Below are positions 8,417 to 15,698 of a stretch of 64,000 nt of DNA, piece after piece; within the stretch, counting starts at the first letter, position 1; every line of letters starts with the position of its first letter. The stretch comes from an uncultured Eubacterium sp. Its GTDB lineage: Bacteria > Bacillota > Clostridia > Peptostreptococcales > Anaerovoracaceae. The stretch is taken from NCBI GenBank assembly GCA_902495595.1, contig CABUXV010000002.1:48927-112926 (forward strand), given 5' to 3'. The notes under the pieces were generated by a model that saw only the letters and a program-made list of their open reading frames with translations, ran no database searches and had not been told where the DNA came from. The position numbers and the translations under genes were made by a program.

Positions 8417-9406
8417 TTATATATTTATCTTGTTTAAAAATATTTCGATAAACTTTTTTACAAAATGATTTATTTCCATGTAGTTTTTTTTGGAATGGTT
8501 TTCAACGATGAGAAAACCGCTGCTGCATACAGGATATATTTCAAATGTTTTTCTGTCTACATAAGCCGCATCCAAATCAATTATTGCCATTGCTGAGTTA
8601 CGTATTAAAGGTATTTTAAAGGTAAATGATCCTGTTTTTGCTTCAAATCTGGATTCGGCCGGGAAATCTTCAAAGGAAAATCCTATATAGTTCAGAGAAA
8701 TATCTCTTTGAATCCCTGTAATTATCATGAAATCTCTTGTTATGTCGATTTTCTGTACAGTAAGCGGTCCTGCCGGAAATCCCAAATGATACATGGCTTT
8801 ATGGAAATCGCTTTTGCTTATAACTTTCAGAAGTCTTGTGAGCTGAAGTACATCATCGCTGTTATGAAGAAGTATTTTAGCTTCAAGCTTAGGGTCATGA
8901 TTTTTTTCGTATGTATTATAAAGTTCTACGCTTTCGGCTCCGGATATTTCATCCTGACGATTCTGCCAAAGTCCCATGTAGTTTTCAACGGTTTTTTGCT
9001 TTAGATTAGGTACAAATTTTTTAATCGGGGAATGTCCGTTTAAAACTAAATATAAATCCAGATTATAAGGCATTGAACCGATATCTGCAGAAAAATTTTT
9101 CATACGTTTTTCTATAAAAGGTATGTCAAAGTGTCTTCCGTTATAAGTTATAACCATATCAGTTTTGGAGAGTTTTTTCTTGAATTCACAGAGCGCGTCT
9201 TTCTCTTCACTTTTATTTTCCGCGAGAAACTGGTGAATAGTTTTATCTCTGAAATTATACAGTCCTCCCAGTATGAATTTATTTTTTGAAGGATTAAGAC
9301 CGGTAGTTTCTATGTCTAAAACCCCTATGTTCATATCCTTGAAATAGAAGTCCAGCATAGCGCTCTTATATATGTTCTCATCTGAATAATTGGTTAAATA
9401 TTTCAT
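8417..9406 (-). CDS. YprB-like DEDD-family exonuclease (RNase H-like fold)
   Basis: A 329-aa protein with DEDD exonuclease motifs: DIETTG (about residue 31), YNGRHFDIPFI (about 99-109) and HNSDDVLQL (about 181-189). This matches the YprB / RNase_H_2 group, thought to be 3'-5' nucleases and often found near helicase genes; the substrate is unknown. The C-terminal 100 residues have no motif I recognise. The ATG at 9406 has no Shine-Dalgarno and lies only 6 nt from a TATAAT -10 element, so the mRNA may be leaderless. An internal start at residue 17 is possible. Confidence 0.8.
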   Translation of the reverse strand: MKYLTNYSDENIYKSAMLDFYFKDMNIGVLDIETTGLNPSKNKFILGGLYNFRDKTIHQFLAENKSEEKDALCEFKKKLSKTDMVITYNGRHFDIPFIEKRMKNFSADIGSMPYNLDLYLVLNGHSPIKKFVPNLKQKTVENYMGLWQNRQDEISGAESVELYNTYEKNHDPKLEAKILLHNSDDVLQLTRLLKVISKSDFHKAMYHLGFPAGPLTVQKIDITRDFMIITGIQRDISLNYIGFSFEDFPAESRFEAKTGSFTFKIPLIRNSAMAIIDLDAAYVDRKTFEIYPVCSSGFLIVENHSKKNYMEINHFVKKFIEIFLNKINI

Positions 9407-9412
9407 GGGTAT

Positions 9413-9441
9413 ATTATAGCAAGATATAGTGTTAATATAAA
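9413..9441 (-). promoter_or_regulatory. yprB-like promoter, probably giving a leaderless mRNA
   Basis: On the minus strand TTTATA and a perfect TATAAT are 17 nt apart. The -10 ends 6 nt before the ATG at 9406, so the predicted transcription start coincides with the start codon. Confidence 0.5.
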
Positions 9442-9459
9442 GGAGAAAGTATACGAAAA

Positions 9460-9491
9460 AACAAAAGAGAGCAAATTTGCTCTCTTTTGTT
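9460..9491. repeat. Perfect 32-nt palindrome in the yprB-spoVS divergent region
   Basis: The sequence from AACAAAAGAGAGCAAA to its exact complement is fully self-complementary over 32 nt. A second hairpin (GGTTATC / GATAACC, loop AGGGG) follows at 9522-9540, and a small one (GAGGT gaa ACCTC) lies at 9690-9702. The 349-nt gap separates two divergent genes, so an ordinary gene-end terminator is not expected. It could be a large operator or the terminator of an unseen leftward RNA. The rest of the gap is AT-rich with nothing else recognisable. Confidence 0.6.
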
Positions 9492-9755
9492 AAAAGGGGT
9501 ATTGGGATTAGAGATTAATGAGGTTATCAGGGGGATAACCACGTCTAAATTATAGGGTAATTTGTAGTAAAAATCAAGTAAAAGTCGAAAAAATCGATAA
9601 AAAAGTTTTTTATGGGAAAATATGAGATAATTTGTCGAAGGAATAGAATATAAAAAAGAGATTTATCAATATATAATATACTCATAAAAGAGGTGAAACC
9701 TCAAAAACAGAATAAAATATAATAATTGTTTAAGGAATCAGGGAGGAATCATAAA

Positions 9756-10016
9756 ATGGAAATTTTAAAAGTATCAGCTAAATCAAATCCAAATTCAGTA
9801 GCAGGAGCATTAGCCGGAGTACTTAGAGAAAAAGGCGGTGCGGAGATACAAGCGATTGGAGCAGGAGCGCTTAATCAGGCAGTTAAAGCAATAGCAATAG
9901 CCAGAGGTTTCGTTGCGCCGGGAGGCATAGATTTAGTGTCAGTTCCCGCATTTACGGACATAGAGATTGAAGGGGAAGAACGAACAGCTATAAAATTGAT
10001 TGTAGAACCTAGATAA
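9756..10016 (+). CDS. spoVS: Stage V sporulation protein S
   Basis: An 86-aa Alba-like small protein. The sequence from MEILKVSAKSNPNSVAGALA through the C-terminal IKLIVEPR matches SpoVS closely along its full length. In Bacillus it is needed for septation and coat assembly during sporulation and may bind nucleic acid; it is highly conserved in spore formers. ATG 9756 follows a GGGAGG site; the longer in-frame start upstream has none. A terminator 57 nt downstream suggests a monocistronic transcript. Confidence 0.97.
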   Translation: MEILKVSAKSNPNSVAGALAGVLREKGGAEIQAIGAGALNQAVKAIAIARGFVAPGGIDLVSVPAFTDIEIEGEERTAIKLIVEPR

Positions 10017-10072
10017 ATTGTGCAAAACCGGGAATGCAGATTGTTTATATTCTGAGAAGATGTGTTTTTAAT

Positions 10073-10108
10073 TAAAGAGGGCAGTGATGCCCTCTTTACC
10101 TTTTTTTG
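10073..10108 (+). terminator. spoVS terminator
   Basis: The arms AAAGAGGGC and GCCCTCTTT enclose a 6-nt loop and are followed by ACCTTTTTTT. It separates spoVS from proB. Confidence 0.88.
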
Positions 10109-10148
10109 CACATGTTGTATAATTCAAAGGTCGGCAGGAGGCGTAAAA

Positions 10149-10955
10149 ATGGAACAGTTAAAAGAGACTATTGAAAAAAGCAAAAAGATAGTAATAAAAA
10201 TAGGCAGCAACGTGCTTTCGGATGAAAAGGGAACGGTAAACAAGAAAGTTCTTCACAATATAGTTGAGCAGGTAAACGATTTGATTTCCAGCGGCAAGCA
10301 GGTTATTTTGGTATCTTCTGGAGCCGGTATATGCGGAGTGGGAGCAATAAATAAATGGAGCCGAAGAGGCGACATAAACTATAAGCAGGCTCTATGCGCC
10401 ATAGGACAGGTTGAGCTGATGATGGCATACAAGGAGTATTTTGCCGATTACGATATTCACGTGGCTCAGATACTTTTAACCAGAGATGATTTTGATGACC
10501 ATCACAGAACTTTAAATATAAGAAACGCTATGTTTACTTTGATAGATGAAGGAGTGGTTCCTGTAATAAATGAAAATGACAGCGTAAGTGTGGACGAAAT
10601 TAAAATCGGAGACAATGATACTTTGGCGGCTCTTGCAGCAAGCCTTTGGAACGCTGACCTTATGATAATTTTAAGCGATATAGACGGAGTCTTTGACAAA
10701 GACCCTAAATCAAGCGATGATGCAAAACTTATAGAACTTGTAGAAAATGCAGATAAGCTTGAAGGTGATATTGTCATAGGTGAAACCAGTTCATTCGGAA
10801 CAGGTGGAATAGGTTCGAAGATAGAAGCAGCGTCAAAGGTTAATAAGTTCGGAATACCGATGATACTTTTAAATGGATCAAAGGAAAATATAATAAGAGA
10901 AAGTCTTGAAGGTAAAGCGAGGGGTACTTTATTTCTCGGAACCTTGGGGAAATAG
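10149..10955 (+). CDS. proB: Glutamate 5-kinase, short form without PUA domain
   Basis: Phosphorylates glutamate as the first step of proline synthesis. The 268 residues cover only the amino-acid kinase fold: KIGSNVLSD near the N-terminus, VSSGAG (about 59), NENDSVSVDEIKIGDND (about 140) and GTGGIGSKIEAA (about 217). Most family members have about 367 residues with a C-terminal PUA domain, which is absent; proC starts 8 nt after the stop. ATG 10149 is set by GGAGG. The next genes, proC and a nudix hydrolase, form one operon with it. Confidence 0.96.
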   Translation: MEQLKETIEKSKKIVIKIGSNVLSDEKGTVNKKVLHNIVEQVNDLISSGKQVILVSSGAGICGVGAINKWSRRGDINYKQALCAIGQVELMMAYKEYFADYDIHVAQILLTRDDFDDHHRTLNIRNAMFTLIDEGVVPVINENDSVSVDEIKIGDNDTLAALAASLWNADLMIILSDIDGVFDKDPKSSDDAKLIELVENADKLEGDIVIGETSSFGTGGIGSKIEAASKVNKFGIPMILLNGSKENIIRESLEGKARGTLFLGTLGK

Positions 10956-10963
10956 GTGAAATT

Positions 10964-11776
10964 ATGAAAATCGGATTTATAGGAATAGGAAATATGGGCG
11001 GAGCTATACTTTCCGGGTATGCGGCATCGGGAGAGGCAACCGGAAATGAGCTTGCAGCCTGCGATATGAATCGTCAGCTGTGTGAAAAAATGAAAAGCAG
11101 AACGGAAGGCATCAAATTTTATGACAGCGCAGAAGAACTGTGCAGTGCATGCGAAATAATCGTAATAGGCGTGAAGCCTCAGGTAATAGAGGGCGTTTTG
11201 TCTGAGATAAAAGATGCCTACGACGACAGCAAGGTGGTGGTATCCATGGCCGCCGGCGTGGATATAAAGCTGCTTGAAAGTTATTTGGGAAAAGACGGTC
11301 AGATAATAAGGATAATGCCGAATACTCCTGCAATGGTAGGAGAAGCTATGATAGCCGTATGCAGAAACGAAAATGTAAATCCTGAAAATTTTGATTTTAT
11401 TATGGATATGTTTAATTCTGTGGGAAAAGCACAGGAAATAGAAGAAAATCTTATGGACTGTGTAATAGGCGTAAGCGGCAGCAGCCCGGCATACACCTAT
11501 ATGTACATAGAAGCCCTGGTTCAGGCTGCAGTGGAAAACGGTATGACTTATGACAAGGCAAAGGTTTTCGCTGCTCAGGCAGTTATAGGAGCGGCTAAGA
11601 TGGCTCTGGAAAGTCCCGAAAGTCTTGAGCAGCTCAGAATAAATGTGTGCTCCCCTAATGGCACGACCATTGAAGCGGTTAATAAACTTTTTGAAAACGG
11701 ATTCATGGACAAAGTTAAGGAAGGATTTCAGGCTGCTGTAGACAGGTCCATAGAAATGACCGAGGAGAAAAAATGA
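10964..11776 (+). CDS. proC: Pyrroline-5-carboxylate reductase
   Basis: Last enzyme of proline synthesis, reducing P5C with NAD(P)H. The 270 residues match the usual length. The N-terminal Rossmann motif GFIGIGNMGGAI, the internal IRIMPNTPAMVGEAM (about 109-123) and the C-terminal signature from SGSSPAY to SPNGTT are all present. It follows proB by 8 nt, and its stop overlaps the start of the nudix gene by 4 nt (ATGA), so the three are co-translated. Confidence 0.97.
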   Translation: MKIGFIGIGNMGGAILSGYAASGEATGNELAACDMNRQLCEKMKSRTEGIKFYDSAEELCSACEIIVIGVKPQVIEGVLSEIKDAYDDSKVVVSMAAGVDIKLLESYLGKDGQIIRIMPNTPAMVGEAMIAVCRNENVNPENFDFIMDMFNSVGKAQEIEENLMDCVIGVSGSSPAYTYMYIEALVQAAVENGMTYDKAKVFAAQAVIGAAKMALESPESLEQLRINVCSPNGTTIEAVNKLFENGFMDKVKEGFQAAVDRSIEMTEEKK

Positions 11777-12321
11777 TTTTTGAAGAGAAGAAAATAGACA
11801 GCAGACGGATATATGAGGGCGCCATTTTAAACGTGAGACGCGATAAGGTTACGGCGGTAAAAGGCGAGGCATACAGGGAAATCATAGAACACAACGGCGC
11901 TGTTGCCATGGTGGCTATTACAGATGATAAAAAGATAGTCATGGTGGAGCAGTATCGCTACGCCTGTGGAAGAGCCGTGCTTGAAATACCTGCCGGAAAA
12001 ATAGACAAAGGAGAAACTTCTCCCGTAAAAGCGGCGGAAAGAGAGTTAAAGGAAGAAACGGGATATACGGCTGAAAAGACATATTATCTGGGAAAGATAA
12101 ATACAAGTGTTGCGTATTCGGAAGAGGTAATACACATCTATGCAATGACAGGTCTTGTTGCAGGTGAGCAGAGTTTAGATGAAGACGAAGCATTGGATGT
12201 CAAAGAATATCCTTTTGAAGACATTTATAAAATGGCGGCAGAAGGAAAACTGATAGATGCCAAGACTGTTGCAGGATTATTAATGGCTAAAGAGCAATTA
12301 GGTGAAATACTGCTTCCGTAA
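11773..12321 (+). CDS. Nudix hydrolase, ADP-ribose pyrophosphatase type
   Basis: A 182-aa nudix enzyme. The nudix box GKIDKGE...RELKEETGY (about residues 75-97) fits G-x5-E-x7-REUxEExGU, and a conserved proline/glycine LEIPAGKID precedes it, as in NudF-type ADP-ribose pyrophosphatases. It probably cleaves ADP-ribose to AMP and ribose 5-phosphate. The start overlaps the proC stop. Its last 35 nt overlap the 3' end of the convergent spoIIM. This gene commonly precedes spoIIM and xerD in Clostridia. Confidence 0.92.
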   Translation: MIFEEKKIDSRRIYEGAILNVRRDKVTAVKGEAYREIIEHNGAVAMVAITDDKKIVMVEQYRYACGRAVLEIPAGKIDKGETSPVKAAERELKEETGYTAEKTYYLGKINTSVAYSEEVIHIYAMTGLVAGEQSLDEDEALDVKEYPFEDIYKMAAEGKLIDAKTVAGLLMAKEQLGEILLP

Positions 12322-12838
12322 AAGCTCCGATTATTAAAAGAGCTGACGAGAGGGCGAAAATCATAAGCGGTCCATTTTGAGTGGGCCGATTTTTTTTATT
12401 TATATGACGAAAATTATGATTTGAATGTACAGGATATAAAAATACTGCAGCCGTAAATATTATAAATGAGGGAATTATAAAAAGATTTTGAGGAAGTATC
12501 TTTGTTACTGATATCAGAAGAGCCTGCGAGGCTGCATTTATATAGATAAGACCGCTGCAGAAACCTATGGCGAAACTTTTATACCATAGAACTATTACGG
12601 GAACAGGTTTTAAATATTTTGTGAACAGTGCCGGAATCATAATAATAAAAAGGGTGAAATTTGAAATAATTGACGAAGTAAAAGCTTTAAGGAATCCTGC
12701 GTCTGAATCGGAAAAGCTTGTCAGCATTAGAGCTGATAATGTATCGTTAGCGGTTTGAGATAAATTTGTGCTGAAAAAAATTCCCGAAAACAATCCTGTC
12801 AGGAAAATAAATATTAATATCAATCCGATTTTTTTCAT
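12287..12838 (-). CDS. spoIIM: Stage II sporulation protein M
   Basis: A 183-aa membrane protein with five hydrophobic segments. The N-terminal FLTGLFSGIFF and the central VIVLWYKSFAIGFCSGL match SpoIIM, part of the SpoIID-M-P machine that remodels peptidoglycan during forespore engulfment. AAGGGG precedes the ATG at 12838. Its neighbours, nudix on one side and xerD on the other, match the usual clostridial order. The gene is convergent with the nudix gene and their 3' ends overlap by 35 nt. Confidence 0.85.
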   Translation of the reverse strand: MKKIGLILIFIFLTGLFSGIFFSTNLSQTANDTLSALMLTSFSDSDAGFLKAFTSSIISNFTLFIIMIPALFTKYLKPVPVIVLWYKSFAIGFCSGLIYINAASQALLISVTKILPQNLFIIPSFIIFTAAVFLYPVHSNHNFRHINKKNRPTQNGPLMIFALSSALLIIGAFTEAVFHLIAL

Positions 12839-12864
12839 AAGTATGTCCCCTTTCAGTTCATAAC

Positions 12865-12894
12865 AAATTATGCGCAGATTGATTTAAGTATGAC
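12865..12894 (-). promoter_or_regulatory. Possible sigma-E-type promoter of spoIIM
   Basis: On the minus strand GTCATACT and CATAATTT are 14 nt apart. This resembles the mother-cell sigma-E pattern (ATA -35, CATAcaaT -10), and spoIIM is a sigma-E gene in Bacillus. The -10 match is partial. Confidence 0.35.
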
Positions 12895-12927
12895 ATTAAT
12901 ATTTCTTCAGCAATTAAAAAAAGATTA

Positions 12928-12956
12928 TTGTAAACCAAATGGAATTGGTTTATAAT
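12928..12956 (+). promoter_or_regulatory. xerD promoter with embedded dyad
   Basis: TTGTAA and TATAAT are 17 nt apart. The spacer holds an inverted repeat, TAAACCAA and TTGGTTTA (12931-12952, 6-nt centre), which overlaps both promoter elements and looks like an operator. Confidence 0.55.
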
Positions 12957-13008
12957 TCAGGGTGACTAAAGATAATATGAGAAAAAAGAAAGATTATATG
13001 AGGGTATT

Positions 13009-13890
13009 ATGTATACGGAAGATTTTATCGCTTATCTGCAAAAAGAGAAAAAAATGTCACAAAACACATTAGACGCATACAGCCGTGATGTATCTGAATT
13101 TATATCATTTGAGGGCGCGAGAGGTATGACTGACCTGTTCAATGTATCGAGCACCGAAATTATATCATTTTTGCATAATCTTAAAAATATGGGCAAATCG
13201 GCAGCGACGGTAAACAGAAAACTGGCGTCTATAAGAGCGTTTTTTAATTATCTTATCCATGAGGGTTTTATAACAGCAAACCCTACGTCTAATATAAAAT
13301 CTCCCAAAATAGACAGAAAGGAACTTGAGTATTTGGATATTGAAGAAATAGATAAGCTTTTGTCCGTTCCTGATGACAGTATAAGGGGATTGAGGGATAA
13401 AGCAATACTCGAAGTGCTTTATGCTACAGGAATAAGAGTAAGTGAGCTGATAGAAGCAGATGTGGAAGATATAAACCTCAGGATGGGATTTATTACGTGT
13501 GCCGAAGACCAGAGCAGAGCCAGAATAGTACCTTTGGGAAGACCAGCAAGAGCTGCGATGGAAACTTACATATACGAATCAAGGGATAAACTTTTAAGAG
13601 ATAATGAAGATGAAAAGGCGCTGTTTGTAAACTATTACGGCAAGAGGATAACAAGACAGGGGCTGTGGAAAATATTAAAGGAATACGGACAGAAAGCCGG
13701 AATTGAACATAAACTTACGCCTAATATTATAAGAAATTCATTTGCTGTTCATATGCTTCAAAACGGAGCGGATTTAAAATCTCTTCAGGAGCTTATGGGC
13801 CATGAAGATATATCAGCGACACAGATTTATCTTTCAGCAACTAAAAACAGAATAAAAGATGTTTATGATAAATCACATCCGAGAGCGTAG
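13009..13890 (+). CDS. xerD: XerD-type tyrosine recombinase with two altered catalytic positions
   Basis: A 293-aa XerC/D-family recombinase: SAM-like N-domain (1-90) and catalytic domain (105-290) ending in the typical HPRA. Arg143 (ATGIRVSEL), Arg242, His265 (MGHED) and Tyr274 (TQIYL) are intact. The usual beta-strand lysine (GKGNKER in E. coli XerD) aligns with Asp167 in CAEDQSRARIVP, and the box II histidine (HxLRH) is Asn239 in TPNIIRNSF. It is next to spoIIM, the normal place for xerD in this group. Chromosome-dimer resolution at dif is the expected role. Activity or partner use may differ because of the substitutions. Confidence 0.88.
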   Translation: MYTEDFIAYLQKEKKMSQNTLDAYSRDVSEFISFEGARGMTDLFNVSSTEIISFLHNLKNMGKSAATVNRKLASIRAFFNYLIHEGFITANPTSNIKSPKIDRKELEYLDIEEIDKLLSVPDDSIRGLRDKAILEVLYATGIRVSELIEADVEDINLRMGFITCAEDQSRARIVPLGRPARAAMETYIYESRDKLLRDNEDEKALFVNYYGKRITRQGLWKILKEYGQKAGIEHKLTPNIIRNSFAVHMLQNGADLKSLQELMGHEDISATQIYLSATKNRIKDVYDKSHPRA

Positions 13891-13992
13891 CATTATAGAA
13901 TCTGAGGCTGTTTTCGCAGAAGAATATGCAAACTGAAGATTGTAGCCTCCGGTGATGCCATCGATGTCCAAAACTTCCCCGATAATGAAAAT
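13873..13992 (-). pseudogene. Fossil C-terminus of an HI0933/BaiN-family flavoprotein
   Basis: The minus strand encodes about 39 residues beginning IFIIGEVLDIDGITGG and continuing YNLQFAYSSAKTA before a TGA. This is the hallmark C-terminal FAD-binding segment of HI0933-family NAD(P)/FAD oxidoreductases (GEVLDxDGxTGGYNLQ). A TGA sits immediately upstream in frame, and no further homology precedes it. The fragment overlaps the last 18 nt of xerD and its DNA forms the xerD terminator. It is a remnant of a deleted gene. Confidence 0.8.
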
Positions 13993-14007
13993 TCAGGGAA
14001 GTTTTTT
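13970..14007 (+). terminator. xerD terminator built from the flavoprotein fossil
   Basis: The arms AAAACTTCCC and GGGAAGTTTT (10 bp) with a 16-nt loop are followed by two further T residues (a TTTTTT run in all). The left arm and most of the loop are the GEVLD-coding part of the fossil read on the other strand. Confidence 0.7.
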
Positions 14008-14130
14008 AGTTTGCCTTTTTTATATTCGTTGATATATTGCAATTATGAAATATATACCGGAATGGTAAATTTAAAAGTATTTGACGTTTTCTTAACATGG
14101 AAAATCAAGTAAAGTAAGTCAAAAATAAAT

Positions 14131-14159
14131 GATTCAATTATGGATTGCAAAATTGAATC
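14131..14159. promoter_or_regulatory. Dyad upstream of the SnoaL/MFS island (possible enhancer site)
   Basis: The perfect arms GATTCAATT (14131-14139) and AATTGAATC (14151-14159) are separated by 11 nt. The dyad lies about 150 nt upstream of a sigma-54-like promoter, the usual distance for an enhancer-binding protein. A run of nine G residues at 14171-14179 follows. The rest of 14008-14371 is AT-rich without a gene. Confidence 0.45.
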
Positions 14160-14294
14160 AAAAATGACTTGGGGGGGGGCAGTGGTATTTATGAGCTGAA
14201 AAATGGAATTTATTAGCAGGGAAATATTTGAAAATGCATAATTTATAAAGTTTCATGAAGAAATATGAATAAAAAGTACAAAATTCGACATATT

Positions 14295-14309
14295 TGGCAC
14301 AGTTTTTGA
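14295..14309 (+). promoter_or_regulatory. Sigma-54-like promoter of the SnoaL/MFS island
   Basis: TGGCAC, five bases, then TTGA gives the -24/-12 spacing of sigma-54 promoters (TGGCAC-N5-TTGC), with one mismatch at the conserved C of the -12 GC. It lies 63 nt upstream of the first SnoaL-like gene. Confidence 0.35.
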
Positions 14310-14371
14310 ATAGAAAGAAATATATAAAATTGATTTTATATAAAAATTATTACAAAGGAGAGATGCAAGTT

Positions 14372-15097
14372 ATGTTAGATTTAAGTAAATCACCGGTAGT
14401 ACCTACCAGTGAAAAAGAGCAGACAGAAAAAAGAAGAAAACTTGAAGATTATGTTAGAAATTGTAATCTAAGTCTTCCTGAGGAAGTCGCTGAACTGTTT
14501 ATAAATTACACCAGGTGGATATGGGAGTATAAATGTATAGGGGCTATTAACAAGTATTATAACGACGCTACGATATGCTATACAGAGAATGGAGGATGTA
14601 CCGTAGGCGCTGACCCGGTTATAGCTGGCAGTCTTCAGTCTATATGTGCATACCCTGATAAAATCAATGATTTCGTAGACATTATCGTTGAAGGAAATGA
14701 AGAAGATGGGTATAGTTTCGGTCAATCTTCAAAATTAGGGAATTTTAATCTTGGTTGGAGTAAATACGGAGAAGCAACAGGTAAATGGCTGGGAGTCGGA
14801 GATGTGCCGCTTTATTCTATCTGCGAGCTTACATTGAAAAAAATAGATGGAAGATGGAGAGTTACTGAAGAATGGGTTGTTGAAGGCACAGAAGTGAAAC
14901 GTATGACTCTAAATGCTGAGGAAAGGGCAGAAGTTGAAAGAAATATAGGAATTGATCCTGATATGGATTGCGACGACTGCGAGATTACTACTGCAGATTT
15001 GGTAAAGAAAGCCACAGAAGCAGCAGAAGCTGCAGCTAAAGCTGCTGAGGCGGCTTTAGAGGCGATAAAGGCAATAGAAGATAAGGAGGAAAAATAA
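14372..15097 (+). CDS. SnoaL/NTF2-like protein with Ala-rich C-terminal helix
   Basis: A 241-aa protein. Residues about 20-175 look like a SnoaL/NTF2 cone fold: a helical N-part (AELFINYTRWIWEYKCIGAI), NGG turn, IVEGNEEDGY, ATGKWLGVGDVPLYSICEL and IDGRWRVTEEWVVEG. Such folds act as cyclases, dehydratases or isomerases on small hydrophobic substrates, but no catalytic residue can be assigned. The extra tail (190-241) carries DCDDCE and a long Ala/Glu/Lys helix likely to be a coiled coil. The start at 14372 aligns with the paralogue at 18208, which is roughly three quarters identical by eye but lacks the tail. It heads the SnoaL/MFS island. Confidence 0.72.
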   Translation: MLDLSKSPVVPTSEKEQTEKRRKLEDYVRNCNLSLPEEVAELFINYTRWIWEYKCIGAINKYYNDATICYTENGGCTVGADPVIAGSLQSICAYPDKINDFVDIIVEGNEEDGYSFGQSSKLGNFNLGWSKYGEATGKWLGVGDVPLYSICELTLKKIDGRWRVTEEWVVEGTEVKRMTLNAEERAEVERNIGIDPDMDCDDCEITTADLVKKATEAAEAAAKAAEAALEAIKAIEDKEEK

Positions 15098-15098
15098 A

Positions 15099-15620
15099 AT
15101 GTACAAAGCAATGAAAAGTGATGTCTATATGGATGCAATAGAAAAATTATGTGATGATGTATACAACAATCCTATGAAAGATGTAGAAGATGCACGTCAA
15201 TATGTAAAGGATATAACAGCACTAATATATGATTATAAAATGTTAGGCATGATATATGATTTTTATGCCGAAGATGCAGAAGTAATTAAGCAGAATTGTG
15301 AAAAACTTATAGGACCAGATGCATTTTTTAAGAATGTTTCGCCATTTCTTGCAGCTTTTCCGGATCTTACAGCTGATGTTGAAAACATCATAGTAAACAA
15401 GGAAAACGATGAATCATTCAAGGTTTTCAGACGCCTTAGATATAAGGGGACTAATACAGGTATAAGCAAATATGGCAAGGCGACGGGTAAATCTCTCGAA
15501 AACAAATGTTTAAACCTTACGCTTATGTATATCAAGAAGATTAACGGAAAATGGAAGATAACCTTTGCTGTTGATTCTGACAGTGAAGACTGCATAAGAG
15601 ATGCCCAGATAGCTGATTGA
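15099..15620 (+). CDS. SnoaL/NTF2-like protein, divergent second type
   Basis: A 173-aa NTF2-like protein with the ester-cyclase-like pattern FPDLTADVENIIV, RLRYKGTNTG and ATGKSLENKCLNLTLMYIKKINGKWKITF. It shares the fold signature with the gene one base upstream but little sequence, so it is a distinct paralogue type. AAGGAGG precedes the ATG and overlaps the end of the first gene, which implies coupled expression. Co-transcription with two MFS transporters suggests that an imported small molecule is processed by these proteins. The substrate is unknown. Confidence 0.7.
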   Translation: MYKAMKSDVYMDAIEKLCDDVYNNPMKDVEDARQYVKDITALIYDYKMLGMIYDFYAEDAEVIKQNCEKLIGPDAFFKNVSPFLAAFPDLTADVENIIVNKENDESFKVFRRLRYKGTNTGISKYGKATGKSLENKCLNLTLMYIKKINGKWKITFAVDSDSEDCIRDAQIAD

Positions 15621-15698
15621 GAAATGTAAAGTGAAACAATAATTGAATGTAGACTAGAATGACATTTATGAAATAAAAAGAAATGGAGATTATACAAA

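Noticed and set aside
13009..13890. xerD as integrase of a mobile element carrying the SnoaL/MFS island
   Set aside because: Its place beside spoIIM is the normal chromosomal position in Clostridia; no attachment repeats, excisionase or other mobility genes were seen.
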